Below are positions 37,409 to 48,997 of a stretch of 64,000 nucleotides of DNA, piece after piece. A model generated the notes under the pieces. That model saw nothing but the letters and a program-made list of their open reading frames with translations. It was not told the DNA's origin and did not search any database. The stretch's first letter is position 1. Each line of letters starts with the position of its first letter. The translations under genes and the position numbers were made by a program. The DNA is from Acanthacorydalis orientalis (Eukaryota > Arthropoda > Insecta > Megaloptera > Corydalidae): assembly GCA_034766995.1 (NCBI GenBank), contig CM068315.1, positions 46,773,162-46,837,161 of the forward strand, read 5' to 3'.

Positions 37409-38905
37409 AAATTTATAATAACGATTTATTTTTTTAAATATTCACTATTTATATGTTTTTAAATATTCAAAACTCTGGTCATTTTTGCCATTTAAATGTA
37501 TAAAAAAAGTTAAAGTATTTGAGAAAATTATATATATATTTTTAATTATTTAATATATACTATTTTGTTTTTCTTAGTCTCGGTTAGTAATCAGACATTT
37601 TTTCTGTACTTAAAATATAGATTGAAACTTCATTTATCTTCAAAAATCTATTTAATGGCGACAGTGTTTTATTTTTTAAGAGTATTATTAAATATAAATA
37701 TTTTAAGTATTTTTTTAGCTTTTACTATTAATTATTTTCATTTAGTTTGTTTTCTTTTTTCTAGAAGTTTTTTTACTTTTCTTTCGATAAATGTCATTTT
37801 TAGCATTTAAGAAAGATGAAACGCGATATAAATTATATTTAGGAACTCGTATAGTATTTTAATTTAAAACAAAGTTATCGTTTTATTTCCGAATAAATAT
37901 TGTTTTAAAAAAGTCATTGTTCAGTCAAACGTTTCAAAGCAATTGAAGTGGTTTAAAATATAATTATATTTACTAGTCATTAGGAGTTGTAATATAATAA
38001 GCCTTTTTTCTTGAGATCAAAAATTAAGAATAGAGAAAACAGCAGTCATGTATAACTTAATTTATTTATCTAGTTTTTTTTTAGATAATAACAGTTAGGT
38101 AAAAATAACGTAAAAAAGATTAATTAGTAAAATATATTGAAAATGCCACTGAAACGAATAAGTGTTATTCATTAATTTTTCTTTATTTAGAAATAATTAT
38201 TAGTGGGATCAAGTGTTATTTTTTGAATAAAAAAAAATGTATTGATGAAATAATGAAAGTTAAGAATCGAATTTTTAATGTATATAATAATTTAATAATT
38301 ATATTTTTAATTAATATACTATTTGTTATTTATAAGATAGTATAGTAGTATTTTATTTTAAAGAGAAATAATTGTGTTTATTTCTATATATTTTTTAGAT
38401 ATTGTTAATAGTAAGTAAATGAGTATTACATATGTAGAAAAACTATGTCTGGTAGTCATTTTGGAAATAAATGTAAATATTTTGTATTTAAATAATAAAT
38501 TACAATATTGACTATGAATAGTATTTAATTGTTGATTTTTTACAACACATTTTAACGGATCGAAATGTATGAACATGGCACCAAAAAGAATGGAGAACGC
38601 CTTCAAATTTTATTTAATATCTTTTTCCTACTTTAAAAACTTCGAAAAATAAGTGAACTGTCCATATCAAGAATTGCAAGTTTTTATCCTAAATATTGCA
38701 TCCTTAATCCTTGGATTCTGTTTAAGTGTTTGCATAAGTTGAAATATTTGATGTTTTCTTGAGTTTTTTCTGTATAATTTTTTTTAATATTTATTTTTAA
38801 ATTTCAGGTATAAAAATAAAAAAAAACACATTAAATTAATCCGGCTATTACAAATAAAATCACATTGTACTAGTTTTTCTAACCATATTAATTTTAATTT
38901 TTCAG

Positions 38906-39147
38906 GTAAAGAATGGGTAGATGATCGTCTAAAATGTAAAAGTTGTGGAAGGTCATACAGTTCGAAAGGTTCATTGACATATCATCAAAGATTTGAATGT
39001 GGAAAGGAGCCACAATTTCACTGTATTATGTGCGATTACAAATCACATCATAAAGGAAATTTGAAGGGACATGTCTTACGGAAACATATTAAAAGGCTTA
39101 GATTGCCTTCTTCACCGACAAATGTTGAAAACTGGAATCAATCTTAA
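38906..39147 (+). CDS. lola: lola alternative 3' terminal exon 11 (GKEWVD type)
   Basis: Acceptor AG 38904-38905 (attttaatttttcag), about 80 residues, stop at 39145-39147. There is no usable ATG before finger 1. A 10-residue linker (GKEWVDDRLK) leads to finger 1 CKSCGRSYSSKGSLTYHQRFEC, C-X2-C-X12-H-X4-C, helix S/G/S/Y. The linker is GKEPQFH. Finger 2 is CIMCDYKSHHKGNLKGH, C-X2-C-X12-H-X4-H (HVLRKH), helix H/G/N/G. A 22-residue tail follows (IKRLRLPSSPT...). It shares HQRFECGKEPQFHC and SHxKGNLK with the exon at 41787, so the two are duplicates with the dead exon at 40329 between them. Confidence 0.93.
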
Positions 39148-39511
39148 AACATCACAAGTCAAACTGTTTTTCGAATTTTTTTTTTTAATAGTTATAAACG
39201 TAGTAATACAACTCTACACTGACGTTTGTCGTTAAGTTCTTCCATTTGTTTTTCTTAGAGTAGTTCACTGTTTGTTTTATTAATCAAATATAAATACATT
39301 GTTTGTATTATTTTTTGATAGGACTGATTAACATAATTTTAATTATTCATAAAATATGTGTACATAGATTAGATATTATTTTTTTTAAGAACACCTAATA
39401 TACTACAAATATATCTTTTTTATTATAAGAAGAAATTACAAATGTTTTCTCAAAATATATTCAATATATTTTGAAAAAATCTATATAATTATATAAAGTT
39501 TCGATGAAATA

Positions 39512-39579
<68 letters not shown>

Positions 39580-40328
39580 CAGAACTGAATTTGTATGCCA
39601 GTTATTTGATAGTTAAAATATATTTATGTATTTAAATTTATCTCATTCTGTGTGTTTTTTTTAAAAAAAAATGATCTACAAACCATATTTTTGACTAAAA
39701 AACACATTGTATACTTCAATAATTATTTCTTTAGTGTTATGAACAAATATTAACATATTGTTACCAACTTTAAGAGGCTATTTGTGGGACAGCGTGTAAA
39801 AAATATTTTTTTATTTGATCAAAATACTCTTCTTACTATAACTTTCATTTTAAAGTAAGATGTATGAATAATATTTGTTTATTTTGAATGTTTGTGCAAT
39901 TTTTATAATTCAGTGTAAAGAAATGTTTGCAATTACATACTGTAATCATCTTTACATCGGATTATCTTACGATGTTTAAAACACAAATCACAAATAAAAT
40001 AACTTTTGTCTACAAAGCGTACTTTCTAGTAGAATTAATAAGTATATTTTTTGGACTGAAATAATTTATAAATTAGTTATAAATAGTACATCATATTTTA
40101 TAATACTACTCTGTGTTTTATGTACTGTTCTACGTTTATTTATAAGTCTTATACTGTTAAATATTTTTGATATTACTATGTAATGTCCTTGAGATAAGTA
40201 TGTAATATTCAATAAAAGATTATTTTGTTTTATAAAGTATATGTATATTTAATTTTAATTTATTCTTTTAACATATTTACGATTACTTTAATATATAATC
40301 TGACGAATTTTATTTTTAATGTTTTCAG
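39148..40328. other. inter-exon region
   Basis: AT-rich 3' UTR/intron with a TA tract at 39518-39576. No other feature seen. Confidence 0.6.
39518..39576. repeat. (TA)n microsatellite
   Basis: About 59 bp of pure TA. Confidence 0.95.
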
Positions 40329-40384
40329 ATTCAAAGGTTTTAATTAAGAATTTTAATGTCCGGTGTGGTAAAAATAATTCTTAA
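40329..40384 (+). pseudogene. lola: decayed lola finger exon (truncated)
   Basis: Acceptor AG 40327-40328 (tttttaatgttttcag) is intact and opens the locus phase as DSKVLIKNFNVRCGKNNS then stop, 18 residues. The RCGK is the second half of a finger-1 CPxCGK motif. One base appears lost in the codon pair before it: the neighbouring frame reads Cys-Pro (tgtccg) directly upstream. After GKNNS the frame stops and no second Cys/His set follows before the CA/TA microsatellite at 40405. So this is an exon that kept its splice acceptor but lost nearly all of both fingers. If still spliced it would give a BTB protein without a zinc finger. A chance match is possible because only 56 nt are involved. Confidence 0.6.
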
Positions 40385-40404
40385 TTAACATAATTAATTG
40401 AAGT

Positions 40405-40464
<60 letters not shown>
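40405..40464. repeat. (CA)n(TA)n compound microsatellite
   Basis: About 20 bp of AC/CA then about 40 bp of TA, followed by (TG)n. Confidence 0.95.
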
Positions 40465-40468
<4 letters not shown>

Positions 40469-40529
40469 GTGTGTGGGTATGTATGAAGGAGAGAGAGATA
40501 ATAGCGACATTTAGATGGGTATTTATGTG

Positions 40530-40531
<2 letters not shown>

Positions 40532-40596
<65 letters not shown>
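40532..40596. repeat. (TA)n microsatellite
   Basis: About 65 bp of pure TA. Confidence 0.95.
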
Positions 40597-40598
<2 letters not shown>

Positions 40599-41786
40599 GT
40601 ATAATGATCCATCCAACTGATGCTATTATTCTAAAAAGATTAACATTTTTAAACCAAATTTAGGTCGTTTTTTTCTTAACAAATTTTCAGATATTGCAGT
40701 ATATTTTTACATATATTTTATTTGTGCAAAAATTACTTTTTCACGTTTTTATTATAAACTTTGTAATTTGTGTAATTCTACATAGTATTCCTCTTTTATT
40801 AATTCAAGAATGCACTTGTTTGATACATCAAAAAACCTGTTTTTCTGTATAACTATTAAAATATTTTTTTTAACGTATTAAAGTGGGAATTTGATATCCG
40901 TTAAAAAATTAATGTAATGAAGTCATATTAATGTTTCAACATTTGAAATAAGTTATATGATTTTTTTTTATTTTACTCCATGTGTTTAATATTCGATATA
41001 ACGGATGATATTTTCTTTTTAAATATTTATAATCTTGTTTGAAATATTTATCTTCACATGATAACTGTGTTTTGAAAATAATTTGAAAGTAACTACTTAT
41101 ATTGTATTTATTCAAATAGTTCACAGAATGAAAAGTTTATTTACATGAAAGCACCATTATATTGATAATAATTTCAAACGATTTCAAGCGTGATATATTT
41201 TTATACAACTTTCTTCTTATTTCGTATTGAAATATTTTTTTTATAAAGTCTAGTAAAAATTTAAATACGGATTTTAAATACAATTTTTATTATCCTTTTT
41301 TACTTAGTCTTGTTGGATCACTCTTAGAGTATTGAACTATGACCGGTTTCGGATTTTGTGCTATCTTTTTATATCTTGATGTATACTGATTGTATACATT
41401 TAAAAAAATGAAGTAATTTACAAACAGGAAGTTTAAGTGCCTATAATGCACGGTCATATTTGAACAGTCTAAATAATAAACTAATTTTTGGTATCATATG
41501 AAGACATATCAAATATTAATAAAGTAGGGCATTCGATTCAAATTATGTTAATAGAAAGTGATTTTAGTAAAGGTAAATGTAAAAGAATAATACTTCAAAT
41601 AGGAAAATGATTAAAGAGGTTATACTATTATATATTAACATATATCCTTACGTGTTCCTTTTTAATATGTAAAAAAATAGTAAAGATTTTCAAGTAAAAA
41701 AGAAAAAATATAACATTTTAAAGATAATCTTCCTGTTTCATATTTTGAATAAGTATGTATCTATATAATAAATTTTGAATTTTCAG

Positions 41787-42040
41787 GGGACAGTTGGTTT
41801 GATAAACCAAATGTATGTTCGAAATGTGGACGAAGTTATAAAAAAAGGCGATCGATGTATTACCATCAGCGTTTTGAATGTGGAAAAGAACCACAGTTTC
41901 ATTGCCTTTTATGTAGTTATCAGTCACACTTTAAAGGCAATCTTAAAAAACACATTAAATGTAAACATTCTGATGTAGGATTCATCAAAGGAGTCAGTTA
42001 CCAAGAATTTGAAGAATTACCCGTGCAATTAAATTCGTGA
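41787..42040 (+). CDS. lola: lola alternative 3' terminal exon 12 (GDSWFD type)
   Basis: Acceptor AG 41785-41786 (attttgaattttcag), about 84 residues, stop at 42038-42040. A 10-residue linker (GDSWFDKPNV) precedes finger 1 CSKCGRSYKKRRSMYYHQRFEC, C-X2-C-X12-H-X4-C, helix K/R/S/Y. The linker is GKEPQFH. Finger 2 is CLLCSYQSHFKGNLKKH, C-X2-C-X12-H-X4-H (HIKCKH), helix F/G/N/K. A roughly 24-residue acidic tail follows (VSYQEFEELPVQ...). It is a clear duplicate of the exon at 38906: the cores are nearly identical while helix positions and tails differ, which is the pattern expected if new DNA specificity is gained by exon duplication. Two overlapping open frames, one in another phase and one on the minus strand, are shadows. 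AATAAA lies at 42318-42323. Confidence 0.94.
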
Positions 42041-42744
42041 TTTATTTTTGTAGAGAGTACAAGGAAAAAAAGTGAAGCTCAAATGTAATCAGTGTATCAA
42101 TTCGTAAATGACGATAAGTTTTTTTTACATATTGAAAAGAAGATTTTTGTAATGTTATATGTCTAAGACTGTGTAATATGTGTATGCTTTTAGATCTCAG
42201 TGTTTCATTTTTTACTTATAAAAACCACGTATAATGTTAAATTCATGTATGTTACATATACATACGAGTATATGTTAAACTATACCAAAGTAAAAATCGA
42301 AAAGTTTATATTGTTTAAATAAACATTGTTATTATTCTTACATATTTGATATTAAAAGAAATTTATTATTATTGTTATTAGATATATTACTCGTTTATAT
42401 ATTTCTATTTATTTTGAAAGTTAATGAAGAAACATATACAAGAAAATTATTAGAATTATATTTTTGAAATCAAAAAAAAATAGAGTTATAAAATAATTCA
42501 GAAAATACTTACTTTTCAATTATTTTTTGATAGTACATATGTAATGCATGTTTTTGGAATCACTAGTGAAACATGCAATAAATTATTTTGTAAAATCACT
42601 CAGTTAATGTTATTTATAAAATTAATAAGAATTATTTTTGCTTTAAAATCTATTTATTAATGTGATTTAAGTAAAAGATCGACAATGTTGATATGATGTT
42701 ACATTTTTAATAAAATAGGAAATTTCAAATAGACTTTATTTTAC

Positions 42745-43024
42745 TTAACTCTTTTAGCCCTGATAACCATAAATGTGTATGTTGTTTGAATTATTATTTA
42801 TAGAGAAAGTTTTTACTTATTTTATAATTGTGACCCAATGTACATTACTTTTTAAACATATTAAAAAAAATGTATGCATATGTCTGTGTTAAGGTGTTTC
42901 AATTAAAAATAGTGTAAATTGTTAAAGAAGTTTATAAGAAAACTACAAATTTAACATTTATAAACTCAATTAAATAAAAACATTTTCTTGTAAATTAATT
43001 ATGAATCAGGTCTAAGAGGGTTAG
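42745..43024. mobile_element. piggyBac-type MITE (TTAA-flanked)
   Basis: The left end is TTAA followed by CTCTTTTAGCCCTGAT. The right end, read inward, is CCCTCTTAGACCTGAT, flanked by TTAG (one change from TTAA). About 13 of the first 16 terminal bases match between ends. TTAA targets and short CCCTTT-like terminal repeats are characteristic of piggyBac elements. The 280-bp interior has no open frame. Confidence 0.5.
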
Positions 43025-43346
43025 GAAATGATTGGTTGTTTACATTTTTTGAAAATCGTTGCCATATTGAACGATGCTTTGTGGAACTTGAATGGCTATA
43101 ATCTAAATAAGTTATAACAATTATTTAGATTACAAAATATATTGTGAATAGAAAAAATGTTTTTCATAACAAATTCTATTTTTATACATTTTCAATGCTT
43201 ATTGTATAAATTAATTTATCAGTAAATATTATTGTATTTTTTTTTTTTGTACCGGTGTACCAAAATTTGAATTGTTTTTTTTTCTTAACGGTGGCGAATA
43301 AAAAAAAAGAAATAAACAATGACCTAAAGAAAAGACAATGACCTAA

Positions 43347-43408
<62 letters not shown>

Positions 43409-43790
43409 GAACATGTGTATATGTGTGGATTTATATTCGTATTTATATATTTCATTGTTATTAAAAGGTTCAAATTTATTATTTTAGTAGATGTGAAAAT
43501 GTTAGTACTAAAATGTTTAATGTGATGATTAATTTTTTAAAGTCCAGATTTTTAATTGCGAATAATTCTTTCTTTTTAAATGAATTCTCATATATCGTGG
43601 TTTTTTATACAACTGATTCAGTTCATGTTTTACTATAATTTTTAATTGTTTACGTAAATGAAATAGAATGCTTCAAGTATGAGGTAATTTATCTACAAAA
43701 ATTAATGTATAATAAAGGTATAATCATCATATTGTTTTACAGTTCCAAGCCATTAGCTTAAAAAAATTATCATTATGCTGTAAAAAACAG

Positions 43791-43792
<2 letters not shown>

Positions 43793-43880
<88 letters not shown>
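43793..43880. repeat. (TA)n microsatellite
   Basis: About 75 bp of TA then (TGTA)n. Confidence 0.95.
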
Positions 43881-43881
<1 letters not shown>

Positions 43882-43978
43882 AATATTTGTTATAAATACT
43901 GTTTTATAATGAATTTTAAATCCTATCATGTTTTACTTTTCCTAAAAAAGTTTGAAAAGTAATTAAAAATTTGTTATT

Positions 43979-44170
43979 GAAAAGAGATCTGTGACTATTT
44001 AATTATTATTTTTACAGTGTAAAATGGAAAATTCAATTTATTTTTTATATGAATTAAGTATTCTAAATTCAAAATATTTTTTGATTATATATATATATAA
44101 ATAAAAAATAAATTGGATTTTTCATTTTGTACTGTAAAAATAATAATTAAATAGTCACAGATCTCTTTTC
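43979..44170. mobile_element. fold-back / MITE with 70-bp inverted arms
   Basis: The left arm, starting gaaaagagatctgtgac, is almost perfectly complementary to the right arm, ending gtcacagatctcttttc. The arms are about 70 bp each, around a roughly 50-bp AT-rich centre. High arm identity implies recent origin or selection on the hairpin. No transposase is present and the superfamily is undetermined. Confidence 0.75.
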
Positions 44171-44757
44171 ATCTCTTTTAAAGAAATTATTTGCATGTAC
44201 TTTTAATTTTTATTCTATTGTTATCTATTTACTTCAAAACTAGGTATGAGAAATATTTTTTTCGTATTCATTATATTAATAAGGTTGTAAAATATACTTT
44301 AATTTGAGAATTATGTGTGCAATTTAAATGTGCCAGTTTTGTAGAATAGTTGATTATAAAATCATAATTACATTTTGGTTATTACCAGTTGATGTAATAA
44401 AAAAATAATGTGTTTAACGTTAGAGTAAAAGATACATAACGGGCTTAACGAACGAAATCAATTACATATGATTACTTGTGTATGTGTGTGAAAATTAAGC
44501 AAAATGAGTATATAAATCTTGTAAATGTCGTATAAATTAATGTTTTAACATTATCTGTGTAAATTGTTGAAAATTATGTATTCTTTAATTTTTTTATATC
44601 TAATTTGTATATAAACATCTAATAAATCGGAAAAAAAACTACAATATGTATATTGAAAGTTGATAGTTTGAAGAAAAGGAACATAGTCATTTGTTGATTT
44701 GTTTGTCGTTATTTAAGAACCACTTTTAGTATTAAAACATATTTTTTTTTGTTTCAG

Positions 44758-44942
44758 GCTGTGAAAAAGACGAACAGTATGTTTGCGTGCATTGTGGAAG
44801 TAGATTCAATAACAAAATATCTTTAGAGAGGCACATGCAGACTAAATGTAAAGATGAAATGAAATTTAATTGCCATTTGTGTGGATATTCTAGTAAATAC
44901 AAAGCACATTTACGACGCCATATAAATTATGTTCATGTATAA
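44758..44942 (+). CDS. lola: lola alternative 3' terminal exon 13 (GCEKDE type), shortest variant
   Basis: Acceptor AG 44756-44757 (tttttttgtttcag), only about 61 residues, stop at 44940-44942. Nine residues (GCEKDEQYV) precede finger 1 CVHCGSRFNNKISLERHMQTKC, C-X2-C-X12-H-X4-C, helix N/I/S/R. The core aromatic is Phe rather than the usual Tyr. The linker is atypical (KDEMKFN rather than GKEPxF). Finger 2 is CHLCGYSSKYKAHLRRH, C-X2-C-X12-H-X4-H (HINYVH), helix Y/A/H/R. The protein ends one residue after the last His. It has no upstream start and no N-terminal linker, so it is easily overlooked, yet it has intact ligands. AATAAA lies at 45227-45232. Confidence 0.92.
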
Positions 44943-45587
44943 AAGCTGCAAGATGTGAAACAGTTCACAGACTGTGTAAATCAAATGACGTTCAAATTAA
45001 ACATAGCAGTTTTTTGAATATCTCGAACTTACTATTTACTTGCACTCTTAAACCAAATACCACACAATGATTGCTTTATTACATAATATACATATTTTTA
45101 TAATAGATATTTTTTTATTTCTAATTGTTGCGGAAAGGACGTATAGAGTTCAACTTTATTGTATAAAAATTTAAAAACAAATTGAAATCTAAAACCTATC
45201 TATTATTTCGATGAATTTATGTTTTCAATAAAGTTACTCTTTTAAAATAACAGAATTTTGAAAATCCTATACTAGTTGAATTTCGAATTTTTGATTTTAT
45301 ATTGAAATGTATTTCATTTATTAGTATATTTTTATTGGTATATTCAAAGATTGTTTAAACAGTAATACTAATCCGTTATAAAAAAAATATGAGACTATAT
45401 TAATTTAAAATATTCTGTGTGTTTATTATAACGTCGAGTATATAAAATAATCCATTAATATTAGTATAAAACTTGTTTATTTTGTAATACCGTACTACGA
45501 TAGTTGTTTCTTTTATTCTTATTTCAGTATTTTTTTGTCTCTATTTTCTCAAATTCTTTCAATTAGGTATTTGAATTTCTTTCGTAT

Positions 45588-45661
45588 TTCTTATATGAAA
45601 ACAAATTTTGTTTCTATATTACTGCAAATATTTTTTTCTTATATGAAAACAAATTTTGTTT
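45588..45661. repeat. 26-bp direct repeat, two copies
   Basis: The unit beginning ttcttatatgaaaacaaatt occurs at 45588-45613 and again at 45636-45661, a 48-bp period. This suggests a small local duplication. Confidence 0.8.
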
Positions 45662-45955
45662 TTGTATGAATACATACATTTTCAGCAATTAATTGATAAT
45701 CGATTAATTAATTTACAAAATTTCTATAGTATGATATTCGTATGTTACCATTTACTTGAAATAATTAACAAAAAATATTCAGTACCGGTCTTCAGTCTTC
45801 TTGATTTAAATTTTCGTATAATACTTTCTTATTCTAAACAAATGGTGATCAGTACTTTTACACAATTGATAGTGTTTGTTTATGAATATTTAATAAACTT
45901 TTTCCTTCTTTGTGAAACATATAATTGTTTAATGTAAATACTGAGTAAAGAGTAG

Positions 45956-45959
<4 letters not shown>

Positions 45960-46016
<57 letters not shown>
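45960..46016. repeat. (TA)n microsatellite
   Basis: About 57 bp of pure TA. Two more tracts lie at 46297-46350 and 46506-46548. Confidence 0.95.
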
Positions 46017-46018
<2 letters not shown>

Positions 46019-46293
46019 GTGTGTATGTTTGGTAAATGATTTGTATAAAACATAAAAATTGTAAATATTAAAATATTTGCTATAATATTCATATTATATC
46101 TTTCTGATAAAATTAATATCTGAAAAAGTTGGTATAGAAGGTTTTTTCGTTGTTTGTCAAGAGTGTTGAAAATTGATATATGTGATAAAATAGTATTACT
46201 TTTTACTTCTGTTGGTATGTAATTACTATTTCTGTTCTATAAATGCAAAAAATAAAAAAAATTGTTAAAATTAATTATTATTGATTATTGTGA

Positions 46294-46352
<59 letters not shown>

Positions 46353-46503
46353 TTTAATTTATAGTAATATTTATAATTTCAATGTATAATTATACATTTT
46401 TTTCATAATAATACCCCATGTGATATTGCTGTCTACGACGATATTTTTAATTTTGCTTTAAAATATATATTTAATTATTTTATTAACATGCGTATGTGAA
46501 TTG

Positions 46504-46550
<47 letters not shown>

Positions 46551-47620
46551 TGTGTGTGTGCGTAAACATATATAAATATGTATATACTAATATCTTTAAA
46601 AATGATTGCAATTAATATGAAAATGTGTGTCAGTGTAAAAGTAGATTTTTCGGGTAAACCGACTATATCTTCAATTGTAATATAATACACCTGTAAATTG
46701 TTTAATACTAATGTGTTTAGTCTAAATATAATGTATAATAATGTAATTGTATAGGCAAGTTTTATTATAAATATATCTCAAGTATTTGTCTAAGCTTTAT
46801 TTAATTACGATCTTCAATTTTTATGTGTCTAAATAGTGTTTATTTTTATCATACAAATAACTGCTTTTTATATTACTTCATGTTTCAATACAACATAGTA
46901 GTACTGTAAATTAAAAAAAAATACATAATTACTAATTATCGTTAGGCACTTACGTGATTAATTACAATTAGGTGTGTATCCTTTTTTATATAAGTAGAAA
47001 AAATCTATACTACCTTTCATATATTTATGCCTGAAAAACGATGTTCTTAATTTCTTTCAATTTAATACAAATTGTTTTTTATTTAATTGGTCATTTAGTT
47101 AATAAAATCTAGCAAATATACTTTTTCTTATTTTCTCTTAATTACTCTGATGATATATAATAAACTTTAGACTGAAACATAAATTGATTTTAAAAGAGTT
47201 TACTGCAAATTTTATTAATATAAGTTTATTTCATTATTATTTTTAATTAATTTTTGGTGTAAATGTAGTAACTTGTTTCATAAATTAACTTGATATTCAC
47301 CCCACAAAACAAAAAAGTTTCATTAAAAATGTTCAATTGATTATTGACCATTTTTAATCAAAACTTTTTTTTTAGTGGTGAGTGAAAGAAATTAGTGAAA
47401 GTGAATTTAGTCACTTTCCGAAAAATTATTATATATAGTAGTATATTATTTGTTTTTTGTTATTTAATTAGCTGTTTGTAATTTAATTTAATGGCAGTTT
47501 AATTACACGTATATGTTTGGTTGTAAATTATTTGATTTTTATTTTTAAATGTAAACAGAGTATATAATACATTTTTTCATATACTTTCAATATCTTACCA
47601 TTTATTCTTAAACATTTTGG

Positions 47621-47621
<1 letters not shown>

Positions 47622-47678
<57 letters not shown>
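47622..47678. repeat. (TA)n microsatellite
   Basis: About 57 bp of TA then (TGTA)n. Confidence 0.95.
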
Positions 47679-47690
<12 letters not shown>

Positions 47691-48284
47691 GTACGTATGA
47701 ATGTATTCATGTGTACTTTTATGTTTATGAAGATTGATTACTCCTCTGAAATATGATTTCTTGGACTGTAATTAATGTCAACATATATGTTAGAACTTAT
47801 AAGTTTTCTAAACATTTTTCAATTCATAGGCAGAGAGCGAGAGAGAGAGATGACAAAGTCATTGTAGAAGTAAGATAAAATACATATCTGATATGGCATG
47901 TTGAATAAAACCCAATAGATTACTTTTTGTATTGAATTTATTGGAATTATAAAATAATTGATATTATTTAATAAAAAAGTGTATTTTTTAAAAAAAACTA
48001 AAATATCATTTAACACAATTATTGAAGTTGTTTAGTTTTATAGATGTAATGGTAATATTGAATTGTAAGTTCTCCATATAATAATAAACTTAGTGTTACA
48101 GCAATTTCTCAACTGTTTATTTGAAAATATGTATGTGTTGTTTTTTTTTCGAATATTGAAGCTTTATATAAAAATCTGAACTTATCGGATAAAATCTGCA
48201 AGGTGTTTTGAAAAAGTATAAAGAATATAAAACGTACCAGGCAAATATTTGACGACGTTGTACTTACTATTAATTATTTTTCAG

Positions 48285-48493
48285 GTATGTTCTTCTTCTC
48301 AAGTGGTGACATTAAACATGCATGTATGACGTGCGGTAGAACTTATTCGAACAAAAGTAATTTGAATCGACACCTGCGCTACGAATGCGGCAAACAACCA
48401 GGGTTCCAATGTACTTTTTGCGCTTACATCTGCCATCGAAAGGAAAATCTTAAACATCACATGAATATACATTTACGTTTTAAACCGAAATGA
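48285..48493 (+). CDS. lola: lola alternative 3' terminal exon 14 (GMFFFS type)
   Basis: Acceptor AG 48283-48284 (ttaattatttttcag), about 69 residues, stop at 48491-48493. The linker GMFFFSSGDIKHA is short and hydrophobic at its start. Finger 1 is CMTCGRTYSNKSNLNRH, C-X2-C-X12-H-X4-C, helix N/S/N/R. The linker is GKQPGFQ. Finger 2 is CTFCAYICHRKENLKHHMNIH, C-X2-C-X12-H-X3-H, helix R/E/N/H. It is one of the few variants with the H-X3-H spacing usual in general C2H2 fingers. The basic tail is LRFKPK. The ATG in the second codon is internal to the exon. AATAAA lies at 48657-48662. Confidence 0.93.
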
Positions 48494-48947
48494 TGGAGAT
48501 TTTAATTCGGTTTATTTGATTACGTTTCTTATTATTAATAATACGTGAATATAAATGAATATCAATTATAAAGAAATGTTACTGTAACACAATGTATCCA
48601 AATACGTAAAATATATAAATATGTATGCAAATAATTTAACGTTACATTTACATGAAAATAAATATTTGATAAGAAGTTTTGAAAAGTAAGAAAATAAAAC
48701 ATTGATATATATAGTAATAATTATTTTTTTTTTCCAAAAAATGTTTCAAATCACTTTTAATTAAATCATTTTTTTTTCATTTGATAATATGTCGCATGTT
48801 ATTTACTTTACAGCTTATCATTATTGGTGAGAGGGGAAAGAATACACTTTTTTGTGTTTTTGTGAAATTATTTAATATTTTAATGTGTCAAAATGTAATA
48901 CTTATGTATTTATTTTCAGATATATTAATTTATGCAAATGTACATAA

Positions 48948-48997
<50 letters not shown>

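Larger units (their letters stand above)
35011..38905. other. 3.9-kb inter-exon region with a possible decayed exon
   Basis: TA tracts at 35190-35246 and 37331-37408. An in-phase frame behind a strong acceptor at 37577 may be a finger-exon relic (see findings). A minus-strand frame at 35764-36162 (132 codons, no known domain) is the longest non-array frame. A secondary acceptor near 38812 leads to an early stop. Confidence 0.55.
40385..41786. other. inter-exon region with microsatellites
   Basis: A (CA)n(TA)n repeat (40405-40464), GA-rich bases near 40488-40500 and a TA tract (40532-40596), then plain AT-rich intron to the acceptor of the next exon. No gene seen. Confidence 0.6.
42041..44757. 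other. 2.7-kb inter-exon region with two MITE-like elements
   Basis: Contains a piggyBac-type MITE (42745-43024), TA tracts at 43350-43397 and 43793-43880, and a fold-back element (43979-44170). A 14-bp direct repeat (acaatgacctaaag) occurs twice just before the first TA tract. No coding frame. Confidence 0.6.
44943..48284. other. 3.3-kb inter-exon region, no gene seen
   Basis: Holds a 26-bp direct repeat (45588-45613 and 45636-45661), TA tracts at 45960-46016, 46297-46350, 46506-46548 and 47622-47678, and a short GA run near 47830. An acceptor-like site near 45685 leads to an immediate stop. Confidence 0.6.

Noticed and set aside
38813..38850. Second acceptor about 90 bp upstream of exon 11
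   Set aside because: The in-phase frame stops after about ten codons, before the finger exon.
41718..41978. Two frames (one minus strand, one shifted plus) over exon 12
   Set aside because: Overlap the true frame, which alone has the fingers and the locus phase.
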